DNA from: Pseudomonas lijiangensis
Lineage (GTDB): Bacteria > Pseudomonadota > Gammaproteobacteria > Pseudomonadales > Pseudomonadaceae
Length of the DNA: 64,000 nt
NCBI RefSeq assembly: GCF_018968705.1
Contig: NZ_CP076668.1
Span: 3,173,001 to 3,237,000 of the forward strand
Direction of reading: 5' to 3'
Shown here: in pieces, positions 44,488-51,998 of the stretch
How positions within the stretch are numbered: position 1 is the first letter of the stretch
Layout: every line of letters starts with the position of its first letter
The notes under the pieces: model-generated
What the model saw: only the letters and a program-made list of their open reading frames with translations
Database searches by the model: none
What the model was told of the DNA's origin: nothing
Made by a program: the position numbers and the translations under genes

Positions 44488-45549
44488 ATGACCATGCCCT
44501 CTCCGACCGCCAGTTCATCCGCAGTGCCTGAACTTCATTACGTCGACGATTCTCAGCCAGGGTTCACCCGCAAGATCCTGCGAGGCAAGTTCGCCTACTT
44601 CGATACAGATGGTCAGCGCATTCGCGACGAGGCAGAGATACAGCGCATCAACGCACTGGTCATTCCACCCGCCTACACTGACGTCTGGATCTGCGCCGAC
44701 CCGGCCGGACACTTGCAAGCCACCGGCCGCGATGCCCGAGGCCGCAAACAATATCGCTACCATCCGCAATGGCGGGAAATCCGCGATCAGGACAAATACT
44801 CGCGCCTGATCGAATTCGGCCATGCGTTGCCCAAGGTCCGCAAACAGATCGAAGCACAACTGGCACAACCCGGCATCGGTCGCGAAAAAGTCATGGCAAC
44901 GGTCATTTCCCTGCTGGACGCCACCTTGATCCGCATCGGCAACAGCCGCTACGCCAAGGAAAACCGCTCTTACGGCCTGACCACCCTGCGCAACAAGCAT
45001 GTGGAAGTACACGGCACGCAAATCGTCTTCGAGTTTCGGGGCAAAAGCGGCATAGAACACCGCGTCAGCGTGAGAGACCGGCGCCTGGCCAATGTGATCA
45101 AGCGCTGCATGGAATTACCGGGGCAAAACCTCTTCCAGTATCTGGACGACAACGGCGAACGCCACACCGTCACCTCTTCGGATATCAATGCCTACCTGCA
45201 AGACCTGACCGGAGCCGACTTCACCGCCAAGGACTATCGGACCTGGGCCGCAAGCGCGCTGGCCCTGGCAACCCTGCGCAAACTGCACTGGGAGCCGGAA
45301 GCCGATGCCAAGAAACACATCGTCGAAATGGTCAAGGCCGTCTCACGACAACTGGGCAACACCCCCGCCATCTGCCGCAAATGCTACATCCACCCCGCCG
45401 TGCTGGAAGGCTTCCTGCTGGGCAACCTGGCGAAACTGCCCCGCAGCCGACAACGCAAAGGCCTGCACCTGGAAGAAGTAGCCCTGGCTCACTACCTGCG
45501 AAGCCTGGCGCAAAGCATGGAAGACGTCGCGACCACCAAGAAATCGTAA
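44488..45549 (+). CDS. DNA topoisomerase IB (poxvirus-like)
   Basis: The 353-residue enzyme has the N-terminal topo IB domain (LHYVDDSQPGFTRKILRGKFAYFD) and the tyrosine-recombinase-like catalytic domain. Active-site residues include Arg-Lys around LIRIGNSRYAKEN, GLTTLRNKHV and RTWAAS, with the nucleophile Tyr in CRKCYIHPAVLEG. It relaxes supercoils by nicking and rejoining one strand. ATG 44488 is chosen over an upstream in-frame start at 44437 that lacks a ribosome site. It is not linked functionally to modABC. Confidence 0.9.
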   Translation: MTMPSPTASSSAVPELHYVDDSQPGFTRKILRGKFAYFDTDGQRIRDEAEIQRINALVIPPAYTDVWICADPAGHLQATGRDARGRKQYRYHPQWREIRDQDKYSRLIEFGHALPKVRKQIEAQLAQPGIGREKVMATVISLLDATLIRIGNSRYAKENRSYGLTTLRNKHVEVHGTQIVFEFRGKSGIEHRVSVRDRRLANVIKRCMELPGQNLFQYLDDNGERHTVTSSDINAYLQDLTGADFTAKDYRTWAASALALATLRKLHWEPEADAKKHIVEMVKAVSRQLGNTPAICRKCYIHPAVLEGFLLGNLAKLPRSRQRKGLHLEEVALAHYLRSLAQSMEDVATTKKS

Positions 45550-45684
45550 GGGGAATATCTGACAGAGACGCGAACCGGGAACCTCCTGCTTCATCGCAAG
45601 CAGGTTTCGTAGCCCCATGATTTACAGAGATTTTTCATTTCACGGAAAAAGTAACATCTTGTGCCATCTGAAGGACTTGCACGC

Positions 45685-45713
45685 TTGCTTCATGGGGACG
45701 GGATGTATATATT
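45685..45713 (+). promoter_or_regulatory. Sigma-70 promoter of tRNA-Leu
   Basis: TTGCTT (45685-45690) and TATATT (45708-45713) are separated by 17 bases, followed by a GC-rich CCCTGCC discriminator, typical of stable-RNA promoters under stringent control. Confidence 0.65.
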
Positions 45714-45731
45714 CCCTGCCTTGGCGCTACC

Positions 45732-45817
45732 GCCCCGATGGCGAAATTGGTAGACGCAAGGGACTTAAAATCCCTCGTCCTCTGGACGTGCCGGTTCGAC
45801 CCCGGCTCGGGGCACCA
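45732..45817 (+). tRNA. tRNA-Leu (anticodon TAA)
   Basis: The 7-bp acceptor stem GCCCCGA pairs with TCGGGGC. The anticodon loop CTTAAAA gives TAA, a long variable arm is present, the T loop reads GGTTCGACCCC, and CCA is encoded. Length with CCA is 86 bases. Confidence 0.96.
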
Positions 45818-45920
45818 TATATGAATCAAGGGCTTGCACGGGGTGACTCGGCAGGCCTTTGGTGTTTTTGGGGGTTGTGAAAGTTACGGTGCCCCGCAAT
45901 TGCGGCAAAGCAGATATATC

Positions 45921-45949
45921 AGCCCGGCTTAGTGCCGGGCTTTTCGTTT
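45921..45949 (+). terminator. Terminator after tRNA-Leu
   Basis: AGCCCGGC and GCCGGGCT form an 8-bp stem with a TTAGT-type loop and a TTTTCGTTT tail. It lies about 100 bases after the tRNA and next to the convergent DUF1652 gene. Confidence 0.8.
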
Positions 45950-45955
45950 CAGGCC

Positions 45956-46213
45956 CTAAGCCAACCGCCTCATGGACAATTCCATCTTCGCCATCAGATC
46001 TCGCTGTTCTCTCAAGGAAAGCACCAGATGCGCGATGGACCTGCTGGATGACAGATCAGACAAAGGCATACCCGTTACGTACAGCTCGATTTCGCCTGAT
46101 TCGGCGTTGGTGAGCTTTACCGAAAAGCTGTCGTTCGCCGAGATGACGCATTCGCATTTGCTGGGCAGAAAAGCCGTTTCAAGGACTCGCTGTAGCTCGG
46201 GCTTTGAATACAT
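45956..46213 (-). CDS. DUF1652 family small protein
   Basis: The 85-residue cytosolic protein matches the Pseudomonas DUF1652 pattern as I remember it: an N-terminal LQRVLETAFLPSKCECVIS, a central VKLTNAESGEIELYVTGM and a C-terminal SSRSIAHLVLSLREQ helix. The family is largely restricted to Pseudomonas and has no known function. It is a single gene convergent with tRNA-Leu, sharing the terminator. Confidence 0.8.
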   Translation of the reverse strand: MYSKPELQRVLETAFLPSKCECVISANDSFSVKLTNAESGEIELYVTGMPLSDLSSSRSIAHLVLSLREQRDLMAKMELSMRRLA

Positions 46214-46260
46214 GGTTTGCTCTCTACTGATCAGATCTTTCCGACAATACTAGACAAGTA

Positions 46261-46857
46261 TTACGCCAACTTGTTGCCGATCGTCGGCATATTTTCTTGA
46301 TCCAAGTGGCTGCGGGCGTACTCGATAAGCTCATCCACATGCATTTCTGCACGAGCCAGTCGGGTACTCAGTGAAATACTCGAACCGTGAGTCGTGGTTC
46401 GTCGATACAGACAGTTTTCTGAAAAAGATGGAAGTGGCCTGGCTTCAACTACATCAGCTAGTTGAGGATGCTCGTTCAAAAACGCCAGAAGCCTTTCGCT
46501 GGCTCTGTGTAGAGTTTCTTCCATGAGACGGCTGAATCTGCCAGCATTTCTGTTTACGTAGCCAACAAAATACTCGCTCTTGTAACAGTCCGGTGAGGCC
46601 ACATGACATTCGGCACAGAGCAGAAAGCGATTTTCCACGGTATCCGCACCGCCCAGGGAATGCGGAATGATATGCGCGACCTCCTGATACCCCTGATCGC
46701 CACAACACCAGCATATACGCAGCTCTTCGCTGTCATCACACACGGCTTCGAGCGCATATTCAGAAAAGCCGTATTGTTTGATCCAGTGCAAATTGCTTTG
46801 CCAGGCCTTGCGGACAACTTCACGCCTGATCACTTTTCTCTTTGGTGACAGCCCCAT
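46261..46857 (-). CDS. HNH endonuclease-domain protein
   Basis: This 198-residue protein has a zinc-HNH core: CWCCGDQGYQEVAHIIPHSLGG, ENRFLLCAECHVASPD, with Cys pairs about 30 residues apart and the catalytic His in VAHIIP. HNH proteins nick or cut DNA in restriction, homing or phage packaging. No partner methylase, terminase or intron is adjacent, so its role is unclear. ATG 46857 follows AGGTG; the open frame begins at a TTG 21 bases earlier. It lies in the small-gene region between two tRNAs, suggesting acquired DNA. Confidence 0.82.
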   Translation of the reverse strand: MGLSPKRKVIRREVVRKAWQSNLHWIKQYGFSEYALEAVCDDSEELRICWCCGDQGYQEVAHIIPHSLGGADTVENRFLLCAECHVASPDCYKSEYFVGYVNRNAGRFSRLMEETLHRASERLLAFLNEHPQLADVVEARPLPSFSENCLYRRTTTHGSSISLSTRLARAEMHVDELIEYARSHLDQENMPTIGNKLA

Positions 46858-46941
46858 TAGAGACACCTGCTCGGTCAACTCCGAATGGCTTCATGATCGC
46901 AATGAAACTTCGTCAAAGCCACACTCAGGTTATGGCGAGCT

Positions 46942-46966
46942 GTAGGACCGGATTTATCCGGGAAGG
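46942..46966. repeat. Single REP-like arm
   Basis: TGTAGGACCGGATTTATCCG and flanking bases match one arm of the REP pair at 18659-18749 but have no partner nearby. Confidence 0.6.
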
Positions 46967-47065
46967 CAATATGACTGACGATATAAATATCGGGGATGTA
47001 CACGTTTCCTGGTACACAAATCATAAGCAGGCCCGACATCCGCCGAACCTGCCGGACAACCTATC

Positions 47066-47203
47066 TTACGGACATACGCAGACAGTCGGACCAAACACCG
47101 GGCCGCTGCATGGGTCCGGGGACGGGCCGAATACCGGGCATGCAGCCTGGGCATTCAGAGAGAAACCACACAGCAGAACTACAGCAAACATCACTTTCTT
47201 CAT
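47066..47203 (-). CDS. Secreted 45-residue Cys- and Pro-rich peptide
   Basis: ATG 47203 follows a strong AGGAGG with seven-base spacing. The product has a textbook signal peptide (KKVMFAVVLLCGFSLNAQA) and a mature part of about 25 residues, ACPVFGPSPDPC followed by SGPVFGPTVCVCP. That mature peptide holds four Cys and a duplicated PVFGP unit. Codon use looks like the neighbours. It is likely periplasmic or secreted and disulfide-bonded. I know no family for it; a structural, metal-binding or signalling peptide is possible. It stands alone between the HNH gene and a small Lys-rich gene on the other strand. Confidence 0.72.
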   Translation of the reverse strand: MKKVMFAVVLLCGFSLNAQAACPVFGPSPDPCSGPVFGPTVCVCP

Positions 47204-47436
47204 TTGCAACCTCCTGGTCGAATCATCGATAACATTCCGTGATCTCCCCCGCAGTCAGGACACCTGCCCGCAGAGGTGCCGAATATTCGCCCATCACAGG
47301 ACGGGCCGCAAGACCTGTCAGCAGTGACCGTCGAGCCTTTCACAGGAAGTCCGGTTGAACCAACACGCTGGAACGCCATCCACTTTAAGCAGCTCTGAAT
47401 CTCATTCGGATGGACAGCCAAGGCTGGGAGGCAGTA

Positions 47437-47598
47437 ATGAAAAAGAACACTGATACAAAAAAGAAAGCAGTGCCGACAGATCAATCAGGCGAAGTCGAGC
47501 GCGATAACGATGCGCATCGTCCAGATGGGTCTTCTGGAACATCGCATGATTCAACGGCGCAGAAAACCGCACGCAAGGAAGGCAAGCATTCAAGGTGA
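47437..47598 (+). CDS. Small hydrophilic Lys-rich protein
   Basis: The 53-residue protein starts at ATG 47437, five bases after GGGAGG. It begins MKKNTDTKKKAVPTDQSGE and ends TARKEGKHSR, highly charged, with no hydrophobic stretch, signal or Cys. It is probably disordered. I recognise no family. The ribosome site and clean start make a real gene plausible. Confidence 0.55.
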   Translation: MKKNTDTKKKAVPTDQSGEVERDNDAHRPDGSSGTSHDSTAQKTARKEGKHSR

Positions 47599-47753
47599 AG
47601 GGACTGTTTTTTCGCGAGCGTTGCGAATTGGCAGGACGAGACTGCCAACTGCCGCAGATACTCAAGACCAACGACACCGTTCAGATACCTTGCTGTCTGG
47701 CATAACACATTGCTTCATACTGGCGGCAAGGTTATACGCAAGAGGGTTGCGAC

Positions 47754-47909
47754 TTGCTCGATTTTATAAGCGGTATATTGAATATATTTGCAAACTGGCC
47801 CACCTATGAACGCCCACGTCGTGTATTTACGAGAGGTTTCGTTATTTTCTGCATCGTGACGGCAGTCATGGAACTGCTCATGTTGAATGCGCTATTCGGC
47901 AATGGATGA
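47754..47909 (+). CDS. Possible small membrane protein with TTG start
   Basis: A frame from TTG 47754 (AGAGGG seven bases upstream) gives 51 residues: LLDFISGILNIFANWPTYE, then a basic PRRVFTRG linker and a hydrophobic helix FVIFCIVTAVMELLMLNALF. The amphipathic N-terminus, positive linker and single transmembrane segment look protein-like, while other frames here are short. The rare start and lack of known relatives leave it uncertain. Confidence 0.45.
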   Translation: MLDFISGILNIFANWPTYERPRRVFTRGFVIFCIVTAVMELLMLNALFGNG

Positions 47910-47964
47910 CGAAAAGTAAACCTGCTCCTGACAGGCAAAATGGATCAACGCAAATGACGATGCA

Positions 47965-48150
47965 CTACCGTGAAAGTGCCTGCCTGCGCTGCCTGCGATC
48001 AGTCGCTCTGGAAACCATATAGGTCCAACTCAGAAATCCCATCCCCGCCACAATGAACACTGCCGGGCTGCGCATCAGAACAATCCCGCCGATCAGCATA
48101 CCCAACCCCAACGCACCCACGATCAAGGCAGATAGTGCAAACAGATTCAT
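47965..48150 (-). CDS. Small inner-membrane protein
   Basis: ATG 48150 follows AAAGGAGGGTTGT, a very strong ribosome site. The 61-residue product is mostly two hydrophobic helices (LFALSALIVGALGLGMLIGGIVL and FIVAGMGFLSWTYMV) ending in a basic RATDRRQRRQ tail, which should stay in the cytosol. No family is recognised. Confidence 0.65.
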   Translation of the reverse strand: MNLFALSALIVGALGLGMLIGGIVLMRSPAVFIVAGMGFLSWTYMVSRATDRRQRRQALSR

Positions 48151-48672
48151 ACAACCCTCCTTTGTCATAAATAAATTGGTCGCACCTTCAGCATTGTCAT
48201 ACGTATGGGTTTTCAATGTGAGATAGGTGTGCAGACCGGCTTGGAGGGTGAGTGGGTGTTTGGCGGGGGTGGTTCCATCATTGTGGCTTACCGCTGTAGC
48301 TCGATGACTGGAAAACGGCTACGTCATACGTTGAGGAAGTGCATGGGGAATTGCGGGAGAGGAGTGCGCGGTTGTTGGAGACACCCAACCAAAGCACGTT
48401 ACGCGACAATCAGGCATGAATAGGCAGTCCAATAGCCTTTGCCCTTCTCTTAAGGTGCATACCCACTCTTGTAGGAGGCAGCTTGCTGGCGAAGACTTAT
48501 AAACAGACACCACATGTGCATAGGCCTTAAACTTTCCCGGGGAAACCACTCGCCGCGTTTCGCGAATGAATTCGCTACAGAGTTGCGTTTTTAGTGCGGG
48601 ACACGCAATAAAGATCAGCCCCCCAAAAAAATCACCTCTATACCACTACTTAACAATTCCATGACACAAATA
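48151..48672. other. Intergenic stretch with two REP fragments
   Basis: No convincing gene is seen here. A plus-strand frame at 48205-48423 has no ribosome site and an odd composition. The stretch holds REP-like arms at 48469-48496 (GTAGGAGGCAGCTTGCTGGC) and 48559-48578 (TTCGCGAATGAATTCGCTAC), each from a different family and without partners. Confidence 0.5.
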
Positions 48673-48706
48673 AAAAACCCCGTAGACGTTAATCTACGGG
48701 GTTTTC
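48673..48706 (-). terminator. Terminator of tRNA-Cys
   Basis: Read on the minus strand, ACCCCGTAGA and TCTACGGGGT form a 10-bp stem followed by TTTTTT. It lies just past the tRNA 3' end. Confidence 0.88.
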
Positions 48707-48711
48707 AATAG

Positions 48712-48785
48712 TGGAGGCCGAGGTCGGAATCGAACCGGCGTAGGCGGATTTGCAATCCGCAGCATAACCATTTTGCTACTCGGCC
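48712..48785 (-). tRNA. tRNA-Cys (anticodon GCA)
   Basis: On the minus strand GGCCGAG pairs with CTCGGCC, the anticodon stem-loop GCGGATTGCAAATCCGC gives GCA, the T loop reads GGTTCGATTCC, and CCA is encoded. Length is 74 bases. Confidence 0.96.
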
Positions 48786-48989
48786 TCAGACGCCTGATGC
48801 TTTTACAACCACATCAACCGTTTTGAACTCTTTGGGATCAAGCCTTAGCTTTATCCTCAACCCATTGAATCTTAAGGGTTTTTTCTCGTTCCTGAATCAG
48901 GAATGGACGCAATTCTGGACTGGTTGAGGGGGCATGTCAATAACGTGAGTGAAATAATTCCATACATGCCCGCTCAACGAGACCGGTGT

Positions 48990-50204
48990 TTACTCTTTGC
49001 TGAGGTCTACCAGCGGTTCCTTGCGCACTTCGGTTGCCCGACCGTCCTGGATGGTCTTGATCTGGCCCAGTGCGGTGTCGACTGCGCCTTTGTCTGCCAG
49101 CAGGCTGTAGCTGATCTGGAACTGGCGCTGTTCTTTCGGGGCGATGGTCGGCACGAGTTTCAGAGGGCGCTGGTAGCGGCGGTTGTAGGAGAAGCTGGTG
49201 CCTGGCTCAAGGCCGGTGACATAGCCCTGGCCACGGGTGTCGGTGTTTTTCCACAAGGAGAACACGGGCAGTTGGTGGGTATTGAAGCCCACTGCGACTC
49301 CGAGGCTGCCGGCCTTGTTGTGCAGTACGGTAAGGGTATCGCCTTTGGCGTCGCCGTAAGGCACTACGTTATAGACGGTTTCGTCGTAGTCTGGCGTAGG
49401 ACCGCGGTAGGTTTGCCAGTCAGGCAAGTCGCCTTTGGCCTTTTCGTTGAAGGGCGATACCTGCTGCACCGGCGCCTCGAAGCGTGCGCCCTCCTCCAGG
49501 AACGGCGTGCTGAAGTTGCTGTGGTACAGCGCCTGGTATTCCTTTGGATAGTCGCCGTTGTTGGTCAGTGTGTCGTTGAGGGTAAAGCGGGTGCTGCCCG
49601 GATCGGTGACCAGTTCGGTCTGGACCGAGAAATCGACTTTCTTGAACGCCTGTTCTTTCAGTTCACCCTTGAGGCGAATGGCATAAGGCGGCTTTTCGTC
49701 GATATGCAGGGTGACTTTGTTGGCGGGGATATTCGCCGCTCGGCCATGCAGGGTCAGCAGTTCGCCGTTGTCGATGCCCGGATGGCCAACCCATTCATAA
49801 CCACAACGGGTCACCAGTTCGTTGAAACCTTCGAGCCAGCCCAACCCGCCGCGACCGTTCAGTTCGATGAAGGCCGGGTTGACGACCTCTTTCACCGGCG
49901 AGTCCCAGCCCATGCGTACATCACCGACCGAGGCTTGCAGCACGTTCATGCCGCGAGTGGGCACAACCGACAGCTTCATGGTGCCGTTGTCGATCTCGAT
50001 GATGCTCACGCCTTCCTGACGACCGCCGTGGAGGGTGCGCATGGTGACGGAAAAGGGTTTGTCGGTCTTGATCCCGAGTTGGGCACTGGTGATCTGCTGG
50101 TTCTGGGCGGCCTTGTCGGTATCGAGCAGCACATAGTCCCAGGCGAAGGCGTTGGTAGCCGAGACGATGGCAGTGGCACCGAGAAGCCAGGCGAGCGATT
50201 TCAT
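48990..50204 (-). CDS. Secreted DUF4432 / aldose-1-epimerase-like protein
   Basis: The 404-residue protein has a signal peptide ending NAFA and the galactose-mutarotase-like beta-sandwich of DUF4432. Typical segments are SVVPTRGMNVLQASVGD, the HG in LLTLHGRAANIPA and the LYHSNFSTPFLEEG block with potential catalytic His and Glu. Such proteins bind or epimerise sugars; a periplasmic location is predicted. It is a single gene between tRNA-Cys and the sigma factor gene. The long plus-strand frame opposite it is a shadow. Confidence 0.85.
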   Translation of the reverse strand: MKSLAWLLGATAIVSATNAFAWDYVLLDTDKAAQNQQITSAQLGIKTDKPFSVTMRTLHGGRQEGVSIIEIDNGTMKLSVVPTRGMNVLQASVGDVRMGWDSPVKEVVNPAFIELNGRGGLGWLEGFNELVTRCGYEWVGHPGIDNGELLTLHGRAANIPANKVTLHIDEKPPYAIRLKGELKEQAFKKVDFSVQTELVTDPGSTRFTLNDTLTNNGDYPKEYQALYHSNFSTPFLEEGARFEAPVQQVSPFNEKAKGDLPDWQTYRGPTPDYDETVYNVVPYGDAKGDTLTVLHNKAGSLGVAVGFNTHQLPVFSLWKNTDTRGQGYVTGLEPGTSFSYNRRYQRPLKLVPTIAPKEQRQFQISYSLLADKGAVDTALGQIKTIQDGRATEVRKEPLVDLSKE

Positions 50205-50352
50205 GGGGGTGGTCCTTATTGGAATTATGGGGACAACTGAAGTTGATTAAACGATTCAGCGACCCATCAAGTCTAGTCAAAATCGCAGAATTCGTGAAAA
50301 GAGAATTATACGCCCGTGCAGATTCGACCCTCTGATCAGAACCCTGACCACA

Positions 50353-50371
50353 ATTGAAAATACTTATCGTT
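50353..50371. promoter_or_regulatory. Fur-like box before the sigma factor gene
   Basis: ATTGAAAATACTTATCGTT resembles Pseudomonas Fur boxes of the GAGAATACTTCTC type. It lies about 65 bases upstream of the FecI-like start, where iron control is expected. Confidence 0.5.
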
Positions 50372-50435
50372 CACGTTTAAACTGCGCGCTTTTCAGCGGG
50401 CGGCACAACCGCTCTTCAGGTTCGAGATCACTGCA

Positions 50436-50954
50436 ATGAGCGATTCCTCCGGCCATCTGTACACGTTTCTGGGGATTCGCCAGGAACTGGTCAGCTACGC
50501 GGCAAAGATCACGGGTGATCGCATGCAGGCCGAAGACATTGTTCAGGAGGCCTGGATTCGCTTCATTCCGCAGCAGGCCAGCGCCGAGCAGCCGGCAGCG
50601 TATCTGTATCGGATTGTGCGCAATCTGGCGCTGGACCTCATACGCAGCCGCAGCCGGGAGCTGGCCCATCAGGTCTCCCCTCCTGCCTGGCTGCTGCCGG
50701 CGCATATCAGTGATCCTGCCGAACTGTGCCAGCACAACATGACGCTGGAACGTCTTTCCCGTGCCCTTGAAGCAATGCCTGAAAACAGTCGTCGGGCTCT
50801 TGAGATGCATCGCTTTGGCGGCTGCACCCTGGCCGAGATCGCCGGGCATCTGAACGTGTCCCTGACCACGGCCCATCGCCTGTTGCGTGATGCATTGGTG
50901 CGGCTGGCCCGTGAAGTGGACAACCCGGATGACGATAAGGATGTTTCCCTGTGA
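50436..50954 (+). CDS. FecI-type ECF sigma factor
   Basis: The 172-residue protein has sigma region 2 (AEDIVQEAWIRFIPQ, YRIVRNLALDLIRSRSR) and region 4 (CTLAEIAGHLNVSLTTAHRLLRDAL). FecI-class factors direct transcription of iron-uptake receptors after a signal passed by the receptor and anti-sigma factor. The next gene, a FecR, overlaps its stop by four bases, and an STN-containing receptor follows. A Fur-like box upstream fits iron control. Confidence 0.92.
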   Translation: MSDSSGHLYTFLGIRQELVSYAAKITGDRMQAEDIVQEAWIRFIPQQASAEQPAAYLYRIVRNLALDLIRSRSRELAHQVSPPAWLLPAHISDPAELCQHNMTLERLSRALEAMPENSRRALEMHRFGGCTLAEIAGHLNVSLTTAHRLLRDALVRLAREVDNPDDDKDVSL

Positions 50955-51895
50955 GTCATGAGGACGATGTACTGGAACAGGCCGGTGACTGGCAGATACG
51001 CCTGCAGGAAGATCCTCAGGCCCGGGAAGCTTTCGAGCAGTGGTTGCAGGCCAGCCCTGAACACCGTGCAGCATGGCTCAAGATGGAAAAGCTCTGGGGC
51101 GCGCTGGGCGAATTGCCAGCCCTGGCAGTTGCGCCTGCCCCCCGCAGCCAACCGCAGCCACAAGGCAAACCCGTAAAGCGCCGTATCTGGACCCGTCTGG
51201 CACTGGCAGCCGGGCTGGCGGCAGTTGCGGTTTTACTGGCCCCACAAGCCAGCCTCACGCTGCGCGCCGACTATCACACCGGCGTTGGAGAAACCCGAAC
51301 GGTCCAACTGGCGGACGGCTCCACAATCACCCTCAGCCCGCAGAGTGCATTGCGCCTGATCGGTGGCGATGCCCGAAAGGTGGAATTGCTGCAAGGCCAG
51401 GCCTATTTCCAGGTCGCCCCCGACCCGCAGAATCCGTTCACGGCCCAGGCCGGACAACTCTCGGTACGGGTATTGGGCACGGCTTTCGATCTGGACCTTC
51501 AGGCACACAGTGCCGAAGTCGCTCTGGAGCATGGCCAGGTCCAGGCCGAAAATGCTCAACCACCGCTCAGCGAACGCCTGATGCCCGGCCAGCGCCTGAA
51601 GTTCAGCTGGCCATCGGGCAAAGCCGAACACTCGCATGTCAATCCCACGGACATTGGGTCATGGCGCAGCGGTTCGTTGTTCGTCGAAAACCAGACCGTG
51701 GCCGACATCGCTGAGCGGCTGCAACGCTATACCAGCGGCTGGATTGTGATTGCCGACCCGGCCCTGAAGCAGCGGCGCATTACGGGCGTGTTCGACCTGA
51801 ACCACCCGGATCGAGCCCTCAAGGCCCTGGCGCAATCGCTGGCGGTTGAAACCCGGCAGGTGTCGCCGTGGGTGCATGTTTTGGGGAGTTTCTGA
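50951..51895 (+). CDS. FecR-type anti-sigma/signal transducer
   Basis: This 314-residue protein has a cytosolic N-terminal anti-sigma part (EAFEQWLQASPEHRAAWLKMEKLW), one transmembrane segment (LALAAGLAAVAVLLAPQ, about 80-97) and a periplasmic FecR domain (GETRTVQLADGSTITLSPQSALRL, VRVLGTAFDLDLQ). It relays ligand binding by the receptor's STN domain to the sigma factor. GTG/ATG overlap with the sigma gene indicates coupling; the receptor gene follows after about 100 bases. Confidence 0.92.
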   Translation: MSHEDDVLEQAGDWQIRLQEDPQAREAFEQWLQASPEHRAAWLKMEKLWGALGELPALAVAPAPRSQPQPQGKPVKRRIWTRLALAAGLAAVAVLLAPQASLTLRADYHTGVGETRTVQLADGSTITLSPQSALRLIGGDARKVELLQGQAYFQVAPDPQNPFTAQAGQLSVRVLGTAFDLDLQAHSAEVALEHGQVQAENAQPPLSERLMPGQRLKFSWPSGKAEHSHVNPTDIGSWRSGSLFVENQTVADIAERLQRYTSGWIVIADPALKQRRITGVFDLNHPDRALKALAQSLAVETRQVSPWVHVLGSF

Positions 51896-51998
51896 TTTTT
51901 TATCTGAAAGATGGAAAAAATCCCGGCGTCCTACGTCTTTCATGACCAACTTGAGAACTTATCTCAAATGCAATCAAGTCGTATGAAGGATTAAATCG

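Noticed and set aside
45635..45829. Minus-strand frame of 64 codons over tRNA-Leu
   Set aside because: It is the familiar false frame read from a tRNA complement.
48205..48423. Plus-strand frame of 72 codons
   Set aside because: No ribosome site, unusual Gly/Cys/Arg composition and no recognisable fold; not supported as a gene.
45732..48785. Integrative element or prophage between tRNA-Leu and tRNA-Cys
   Set aside because: Small genes and an HNH nuclease suggest acquired DNA, but I found no integrase, no repeat of the tRNA-Leu 3' end and no phage structural genes.
48903..50240. Plus-strand open frame of 445 codons
   Set aside because: It mirrors the DUF4432 gene on the other strand, which has a signal peptide and family motifs; the plus frame has neither.
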